Part shown: positions 52,831-57,263 of the stretch, one piece after another
Numbering within the stretch: position 1 is the first letter of the stretch
Layout: each line of letters begins with the position of its first letter
From: Alloprevotella sp.
GTDB lineage: Bacteria > Bacteroidota > Bacteroidia > Bacteroidales > Muribaculaceae
Length of the DNA stretch: 57,263 nucleotides
Reading direction: 5' to 3'
Assembly (NCBI GenBank): GCA_023663135.1
Contig: JAMPIE010000015.1
Location: 1-57,263, forward strand
The notes under the pieces: model-generated
Database searches by the model: none
What the model was told of the DNA's origin: nothing
What the model saw: only the letters and a program-made list of their open reading frames with translations
Program-made: the position numbers and the translations under genes

Positions 52831-52843
52831 CCATTTCCCAACA

Positions 52844-53572
52844 TCAATCAAAGAGCGAGCGCACCACCGGCAGCGACCTGAGCGCGTCAACCTTAGCATG
52901 ATGAAGGCTCACATAGCGCAGCATCCCGTCAAGCAATGCCGCCCTCCCCTCGCGAGGGAGCCTCAGGCGATGCATATTGCCATAATTAAGCCGCGTCACC
53001 AGCGCTATCAAGCGGCTCTCCGATGAGTCGGCCACATCGGTGTGCATCGGATATGTGGCTCGGTAGATGCCATCGCGCAAGTCGAGCACTCGCCCGCGGC
53101 AATAGCCACCCTCATCGGGCGCTATGCCAAGCAGCCGAGCCAAGCCGGCCACAAACACCAAAGGGAAATTGGCCACCCGACGGCCATCCATGGCCGAAAG
53201 AGTCTGAGCCGACAGCGCCACATAATCCCACACCAACGGGTCTGATTGCCCCTCGCGAGTCACCGCCAGCAAAAGATCAGCCATAAAAAGAGCCACCGAA
53301 GCCTTAACAGGATTGACATTAAGCCCCGGCAATGGCGGCGACGGAGCCACATCGCCCAACCGCCCCATAGCCCGCGACGGAGAGATGGAATAGACCCCCT
53401 CCAAGATGCTCATAGGCATCATGAGAGCCCTCTGGCGAGCGGCGCCGCGCCCTCGTAACGCGCTCACCAAAAAACTCACACGCCCCCCCTCACGACCAAG
53501 GGCCGAGACGATGTCGCTGCGGTCGCTATAGCGCGTCAACCGCAGTACGATAAACCGCGACTTTATATTCAT
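52844..53572 (-). CDS. recO: DNA repair protein RecO
   Basis: A 242-residue RecO-family protein that loads RecA with RecR. The N-terminal OB fold is SRFIVLRLTRYSDRSDIVSALGREGGRVSFLV. It is followed by the helical domain with LFMADLLLAVTREGQSDPLVWDYV and FPLVFVAGLARLLGIAPDEGGY. The zinc-finger cysteines of some RecO proteins are absent, as in other Bacteroidota members. The start at 53572 (MNIKSRFIVLRL) fits homologues; its -7 box lies 5 nt upstream, so the mRNA may be leaderless. Confidence 0.93.
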   Translation of the reverse strand: MNIKSRFIVLRLTRYSDRSDIVSALGREGGRVSFLVSALRGRGAARQRALMMPMSILEGVYSISPSRAMGRLGDVAPSPPLPGLNVNPVKASVALFMADLLLAVTREGQSDPLVWDYVALSAQTLSAMDGRRVANFPLVFVAGLARLLGIAPDEGGYCRGRVLDLRDGIYRATYPMHTDVADSSESRLIALVTRLNYGNMHRLRLPREGRAALLDGMLRYVSLHHAKVDALRSLPVVRSLFD

Positions 53573-53577
53573 ATCTA

Positions 53578-53585
53578 CAAAAGTA
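53578..53585 (-). promoter_or_regulatory. -7 box of recO (near start codon)
   Basis: TACTTTTG on the minus strand matches TAnnTTTG and ends 5 nt before the ATG at 53572. The -33 element is not clear. Confidence 0.65.
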
Positions 53586-53614
53586 AGCAAAAATGACAAA
53601 AAATGAGCCAACTA

Positions 53615-53646
53615 TTTGCGCATATCCCATTTATTCCCTACCTTTG
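53615..53646 (+). promoter_or_regulatory. Promoter of the tRNA-Glu/rpsT unit
   Basis: TTTG (53615-53618), 20 nt, TACCTTTG (53639-53646): perfect match. The first tRNA-Glu begins 32 nt after the -7 box. It is divergent from the recO promoter. Confidence 0.85.
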
Positions 53647-53678
53647 CCCTCGCTTTTGGGCTTATGCCCAATCCTGAT

Positions 53679-53750
53679 GGCCCATTCGTCTATCGGTTAG
53701 GACGCAAGATTTTCATTCTTGAAAGAGCAGTTCGATTCTGCTATGGGCTA
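53679..53750 (+). tRNA. tRNA-Glu (anticodon TTC), copy 1
   Basis: The acceptor GGCCCAT pairs with ATGGGCT (first pair G-T). The D arm contains GGTTAGGAC. The anticodon stem CAAGA/TCTTG has TTC in the loop, and the T arm is AGCAG-TTCGATT-CTGCT. No CCA is encoded. It is identical over 72 nt to the second copy at 54109. Confidence 0.95.
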
Positions 53751-53793
53751 CAACAAACAATATTACATCAAAGACAACAATCCACAACTGATA

Positions 53794-54051
53794 ATGGCAA
53801 ACCATAAGTCATCAATCAAGAGAATTCGTCAGATACAGAGCCGCCGCCTCCGCAATCGCTACTATGCCAAAGCTGCCCGCGCCTCCGTCCGCAAGCTCCG
53901 CGCTATCACCGACAAGGCTGAGGCTCAGGCTAAGTATGTTGAGGTTACCGCTATGCTCGACCGCCTTGCTTCCAAGAAGACCATTTCTAAAAACAAGGCC
54001 TCTAACCTCAAGAGCAAGCTCCAGCTCCACATCAATCGCCTCGGCGCTTAA
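53794..54051 (+). CDS. rpsT: 30S ribosomal protein S20
   Basis: An 85-residue, Lys/Arg/Ala-rich ribosomal protein starting [21 protein letters not shown], the canonical S20 opening, and ending [16 protein letters not shown]. The reading frame continues upstream into the tRNA, but the start at 53794 is fixed by homology. It is sandwiched between two identical tRNA-Glu genes and is probably released from the same primary transcript by tRNA processing. Confidence 0.97.
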   Translation: MANHKSSIKRIRQIQSRRLRNRYYAKAARASVRKLRAITDKAEAQAKYVEVTAMLDRLASKKTISKNKASNLKSKLQLHINRLGA

Positions 54052-54108
54052 TATCACATAACATAAGCCCGGTGTAAAGCTTTTGCTCACTCACCGGCCT
54101 ATGGCTTC

Positions 54109-54180
54109 GGCCCATTCGTCTATCGGTTAGGACGCAAGATTTTCATTCTTGAAAGAGCAGTTCGATTCTGCTATGGGCTA
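54109..54180 (+). tRNA. tRNA-Glu (anticodon TTC), copy 2
   Basis: Same 72-nt sequence as copy 1. The 57 nt between rpsT and this tRNA include CCGGTG and CACCGG, which can form a 6-bp stem, but no separate promoter. It is likely co-transcribed with rpsT. Confidence 0.95.
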
Positions 54181-54249
54181 CCGATTTTGTCATAATTCAT
54201 CTGGATGCATGGCGCCGTGAGGCTCCGTGCATTTCTTTCATTCTGCCCT

Positions 54250-55083
54250 ATGGACAACAATCTCAAGCTGCTCCTCGACCGCCACGCCGAGATGATCAAC
54301 ACTCCGGCCTTTATCTCCGGCGACCCTGTGCAATTTCCACGTCAATTCTCTTCGCTCCAAGATATTGAGATCACAGCTCTCCTCGTATCCACCATTGCCT
54401 GGGGACGCCGCGACATGATATGCCGCAATGCCACTCGCCTTATAGATGTCACTCTCCATGGCTCACCCTTCGGCTTCCTCATGAGCCAAGAATATGAGAG
54501 CCTCCCATCACGCGTCAACATACATCGCACATTCTTCACCGACAATCTCATCCATTATCTTCGCGGCCTCCACCAGATATATGCCCGATATGGCTCTTTG
54601 GCCGCCTATGCACGGAGCATTGACATTGCCTCAAGGGAGCTCCCGTCGTTTCACTTAGCCGAAGGGATATGCCGCGCCATCACCGAGGCCAACGACGGTC
54701 AGCCCGATAGCCGTTGCCTTCCCACCAACCTATCCTCCACTCCCCTCAAGCGGCTCAACATGGCCCTGAGATGGCTCACTCGTCGCGACGGCATCGTTGA
54801 CCTCGGAGTGTGGGACGACTCGGTTCTCTCCCCCTCCCGCCTCATCATCCCGCTGGATGTCCATGTGGGACGCGTGTCGCGCCAGCTCGGATTGCTCCGA
54901 CGCACGTCCGACGACCGGCGCGCCGCCTTGGAGCTCACCGAAGCTCTGCGCCGTTTCAACCCCGACGACCCCATCATCTATGACTTTGCCCTCTTTGGCA
55001 TTGGAGTCAACGGGCTGGAGATACCAAAGGCCGGAGACACCGGGAGCGTCTCCGCTCCGGCATCCCCGGCAATAAGTATCTGA
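54250..55083 (+). CDS. TIGR02757 (DUF2400) family protein
   Basis: A 277-residue protein of the TIGR02757 family, which contains a HhH-GPD-like helical core and is of unproven function. The family landmarks are FISGDPVQFPRQFSSLQDIEITALLVSTIAWGRRDMI, KRLNMALRWLTRRDGIVDLGVWD, LIIPLDVHVGRVSRQLGLL and NPDDPIIYDFALFGIGVNG. An in-frame ATG at 54205 exists, but homologues start at MDNNLKLLLDRHA (54250). It is 69 nt after the second tRNA-Glu and ends 8 nt before the convergent ridA. Confidence 0.93.
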   Translation: MDNNLKLLLDRHAEMINTPAFISGDPVQFPRQFSSLQDIEITALLVSTIAWGRRDMICRNATRLIDVTLHGSPFGFLMSQEYESLPSRVNIHRTFFTDNLIHYLRGLHQIYARYGSLAAYARSIDIASRELPSFHLAEGICRAITEANDGQPDSRCLPTNLSSTPLKRLNMALRWLTRRDGIVDLGVWDDSVLSPSRLIIPLDVHVGRVSRQLGLLRRTSDDRRAALELTEALRRFNPDDPIIYDFALFGIGVNGLEIPKAGDTGSVSAPASPAISI

Positions 55084-55091
55084 AACAGGGT

Positions 55092-55472
55092 TTAAGCCAA
55101 GGTGGCAATCACCTCTATCTCAACGAGCACCTGCTTGGGGAGCTCCTTTACGGCAACGGCCGAGCGTGCAGGGAATGGGGCGGCAAACTCGCTCTCATAC
55201 ACATTGTTCATCGGCACGAAGAGGCTCATGTCGGCGAGGAACACGGTGGTCTTCACAACATTCTCGATGCCTACGCCGGCCTCTTTGAGGATGGCCTTGA
55301 CATTCTTGATGGCCTGGGCTGTCTGAGCCTCGATGCCTTCGGGGATAGTGCCATCGGCGGGATTGATGGGTATCTGACCGGAGGCAAAAAGCATGTTACC
55401 ACACTTGATGGCCTGGCTGTAAGGACCGATAGCGGCAGGAGCCTGGCTGGTGGCTACTTGTATCTTGTTCAT
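55092..55472 (-). CDS. ridA: RidA-family enamine/imine deaminase
   Basis: A 126-residue trimeric enzyme that hydrolyses reactive 2-aminoacrylate and related imines. It begins with the usual ATSQAPAAIGPYSQAIKCGNMLFASGQIPINP. The substrate-binding Arg is in PARSAVAVKELPKQVLVEIEVIA, and FLADMSLFVPMNNVY is present. Length is typical. It is 37 nt after yihY and probably in its operon. Confidence 0.96.
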   Translation of the reverse strand: MNKIQVATSQAPAAIGPYSQAIKCGNMLFASGQIPINPADGTIPEGIEAQTAQAIKNVKAILKEAGVGIENVVKTTVFLADMSLFVPMNNVYESEFAAPFPARSAVAVKELPKQVLVEIEVIATLA

Positions 55473-55509
55473 TGCAAGTAAGGGTTAATTAATTAGTTAT
55501 GGTTGGATT

Positions 55510-56907
55510 TTATGTTGTCGTTTCCGGATCAATGTCTATATCGAGGGATGAGAGGAGCGTGGCCCCGGCTACATGGTCAACCGCCTCGGCAACCCTCTGC
55601 GTGATAACTTCTACGGAGCCATATCGACGGTCAAAGCCGGGGATAAAGTCACTCTCGCCATATTGGTCGAGCAGCTTGAGGGTCTCCGTCACGGTTATCG
55701 ACGAGATGTCCATGGCCGGAAGCAGAGGATGGAGGTCGCTCTCTCCTTCAGCTTCGGCAAAAGCCACTAACCCGACGTCTTTAAGCCTCAGTGCTATCTC
55801 CTTCACCAGCCGCTCCGGCAGTCCGTATTGCTGCGAGAGCTTGCGCATGGTCAAGGGTGACTCGCCGCGCGCAAAGCGTCGGACTATGAGCGTCATCACC
55901 GCCAAGGTCACCTTGCGCCGATAACTTATTGATATGCCGTCAACACTCTCATAAAACGAGTATTGCCCTATGTTTTGAGAGGCATAGCACACTAAGGCGC
56001 CAATGAGCGTCACCAGCCACGAAAGCTGGAGCCAGATGAGCATCAAGGGGAGGAACGAAAATGAGCCATAGATCGCATTATATTTCGTGACATACAGCTG
56101 GCCGGTGATGAAGAGCCACTGTATCACCTGGAATGAGGTGCCCACCACCGCGCCGGATAATAACGCGTTGACAAACTTCACCTTAGCATTGGGAATGAGC
56201 ATATAGGCACCGGCAAAGAAGAGCCACGTGAGCACCAAGCCCAGTAGATCCACCACCACATTCACCACCGGCCCGAGGAAGTCAAAGAACACCAGCTTTT
56301 TCAACGCGGTTGACATCACTATAGTGATACCTCCGGCACATATCATCAAGATGGGCAGAATGAAAAAGATGGCTAAGTAGTCAGTGACCTTACGCCAAAG
56401 TGTGCGCCCGCTCCTCACCTTCCAGATTGAATTGAAGCTATCTTCCACCGACCCAAGCAGCGAGATAAGAGTCCAGAGAAGGAAAAGGATGCCTACGCCC
56501 ACAAAGATTCCCTCCGACGCCTGGGCAAGATAGCTATCAACAAACTGCATAGCCATCTGAAGGGCCTGACGCTGACTCGGCACAAGCGAGTAGAGCTGAT
56601 TTTGGAGGAGATTTTGGAAACCAAAGCCGCGACAGATAGCAAACACCAATGCGAGCGCCGGCACTATGGCCAGCACCGTACGATAAGTCAAGGCGCAGGC
56701 CTGATTTTGGAGGTCGGCATTGACAAATGAGCGCACGGTTATGTTGAGCGTCTTGATCACGTTGACGCGCCAGTCGCGTCGAGTGTCGCGCCACACTCCG
56801 CTACTCACATAAGCCCATATCCTTGTCGACTTATCCACGGCTCGGCTAATGAAGCCGCCGATGCCGGTCTTCGACCCGGAGGGGGTGGTCTCGGTTTGAT
56901 TTGACAT
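55510..56907 (-). CDS. YihY/BrkB-family inner-membrane protein
   Basis: A 465-residue membrane protein with six transmembrane helices between about residues 65 and 315. It has the family motifs QACALTYRTVLAIVPALALVFAI, VGILFLLWTLISLLGSVEDSFNSIWKV and GAVVGTSFQVIQWLFI. A C-terminal cytoplasmic extension of about 130 residues has a winged-helix look (SPLTMRKLSQQYGLPERLVKEIALRLKDVGLV). It was once named ribonuclease BN by mistake; the transport or envelope function is unknown. The start at 56907 is preferred to an in-frame codon nine residues upstream. It is 45 nt after the EP-repeat gene. Confidence 0.93.
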   Translation of the reverse strand: MSNQTETTPSGSKTGIGGFISRAVDKSTRIWAYVSSGVWRDTRRDWRVNVIKTLNITVRSFVNADLQNQACALTYRTVLAIVPALALVFAICRGFGFQNLLQNQLYSLVPSQRQALQMAMQFVDSYLAQASEGIFVGVGILFLLWTLISLLGSVEDSFNSIWKVRSGRTLWRKVTDYLAIFFILPILMICAGGITIVMSTALKKLVFFDFLGPVVNVVVDLLGLVLTWLFFAGAYMLIPNAKVKFVNALLSGAVVGTSFQVIQWLFITGQLYVTKYNAIYGSFSFLPLMLIWLQLSWLVTLIGALVCYASQNIGQYSFYESVDGISISYRRKVTLAVMTLIVRRFARGESPLTMRKLSQQYGLPERLVKEIALRLKDVGLVAFAEAEGESDLHPLLPAMDISSITVTETLKLLDQYGESDFIPGFDRRYGSVEVITQRVAEAVDHVAGATLLSSLDIDIDPETTT

Positions 56908-56952
56908 AAGATGGTATGATATGAGCGATAACACCGGCCTATGTCAGTTTGT

Positions 56953-57263
56953 TTATTCCATCATGGTGGCAACCGCCGAGGCATCTTCGACTTCCGCATC
57001 ATACGGATCGGTGAGATAACTCCCGGAAGTGAGCATCACATATATGAGAAACACCACGGCCCCGATGACAAGCCCCGCGAGTAGCCCCCAGAAAAAACCG
57101 ATGCCAAAACGAGATGATTTAGGGATCTCCTTCTCGATTTCCGGCTCCGACTCAATTACAGGCTCAGGGATGTACGCGGGCTCGGGTTCCGGCTCAGGTT
57201 CCGGCTCAGGCTCGGGCTCGGGTTCGGGCTCGGGGTCCGGCTCCGGTTCCGGTTCTGGCTCCG
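56953..57263 (-). CDS. C-terminal part of an EP-repeat single-pass membrane protein (partial)
   Basis: An open frame enters from the right edge and stops at 56953. It encodes a Glu-Pro dipeptide repeat of at least 14 units, then [19 protein letters not shown], a transmembrane helix of about 25 residues ([26 protein letters not shown]), and a short acidic tail ([18 protein letters not shown]). The repeat would be a rigid acidic spacer on the N-terminal side of the helix. I do not recognise the family; the start and any N-terminal domain lie outside the window. Confidence 0.75.
   Translation of the reverse strand, partial: EPEPEPEPDPEPEPEPEPEPEPEPEPEPAYIPEPVIESEPEIEKEIPKSSRFGIGFFWGLLAGLVIGAVVFLIYVMLTSGSYLTDPYDAEVEDASAVATMME

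Noticed and set aside
53679..54180. Attachment-site duplication flanking an integrated element
   Set aside because: Both copies are complete tRNA genes, the interval is only rpsT, and there is no integrase.

Overview
This 57-kb window is chromosomal DNA from a member of the phylum Bacteroidota, most likely the order Bacteroidales. Four kinds of evidence support this. Many genes are preceded by the TAnnTTTG -7 box of this phylum, several with a TTTG element 18-20 nt further upstream, and Shine-Dalgarno sequences are largely absent. There is a complete type IX secretion core (porT, porP, porK, porL, porM, porN). LpxC and FabZ are fused. Families typical of the group are present (DUF4293, TIGR02757, GlmU-like nucleotidyltransferase, SprF/PorP). 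The GC-rich, C-ending codon use and short intergenic gaps would suit a gut Muribaculaceae-type organism, but that family-level placement is inference. There is no phage, plasmid, IS transposase or CRISPR array.

Layout. 0.1-3.5 kb (minus): GlmU-like protein, an unrecognised protein, and dGTPase. 3.5-8.4 kb (minus): an efflux operon tolC-hlyD-permease-permease without an ATPase. 8.6-13.6 kb: rpsU (minus), then rfbD-prfC and a secreted repeat protein (plus). 13.6-17.1 kb: a large imperfect palindrome, then an ECF sigma/anti-sigma pair, a small exported protein and two related barrel-like exported proteins. 17.1-25.0 kb: the T9SS operon porT-P-K-L-M-N, followed by a SecB-like protein. 25.0-27.9 kb (minus): TraB/GumN protein, ABC ATPase, permease and a GntR regulator. 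28.0-33.0 kb (plus): a PorY-like histidine kinase, HAD phosphatase, Omp85-type barrel and phosphoethanolamine-transferase-like enzyme. 33.0-36.8 kb (plus): DUF308 membrane protein, a tryptophan/glycine-rich exported protein and a FadL-like barrel. 36.8-41.5 kb (minus): dCMP deaminase, S41 protease, 5-formyl-THF cyclo-ligase and ABC-F ATPase. 41.6-43.7 kb: ZnuC-like ATPase, DUF4293 and surE. 43.7-47.6 kb (minus): lpxD, lpxC-fabZ, lpxA, adk. 47.8-52.6 kb: recR and a GNAT enzyme (minus), panC-panD-ffh-folD (plus). 52.6-57.3 kb: tRNA-His, recO, tRNA-Glu/rpsT/tRNA-Glu, a TIGR02757 protein, ridA, yihY and the end of an EP-repeat membrane protein.

The most interesting signal is a shared promoter-like element. 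The sequence ACAATAAAGAGGGGG-N6-GCGTTATA occurs at 17149-17177, directly before porT, and at 27998-28026, directly before the PorY-like kinase. It does not resemble the housekeeping TTTG/TAnnTTTG promoters seen elsewhere, and its spacing resembles an ECF sigma-factor promoter. In Porphyromonas gingivalis, PorX/PorY and the ECF factor SigP control por genes. The window may therefore carry a linked T9SS regulatory circuit in which kinase and secretion machine share a promoter and an ECF sigma gene lies about 3 kb upstream.

Three other points stand out. A roughly 130-nt element of nested inverted repeats precedes the sigma gene. Five genes have a -7 box only 4-9 nt from the start codon, which suggests leaderless mRNAs. 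Several exported proteins have unusual low-complexity segments: an NPD repeat, a W/G/P tract, a PorN basic tail and a PorP insertion.
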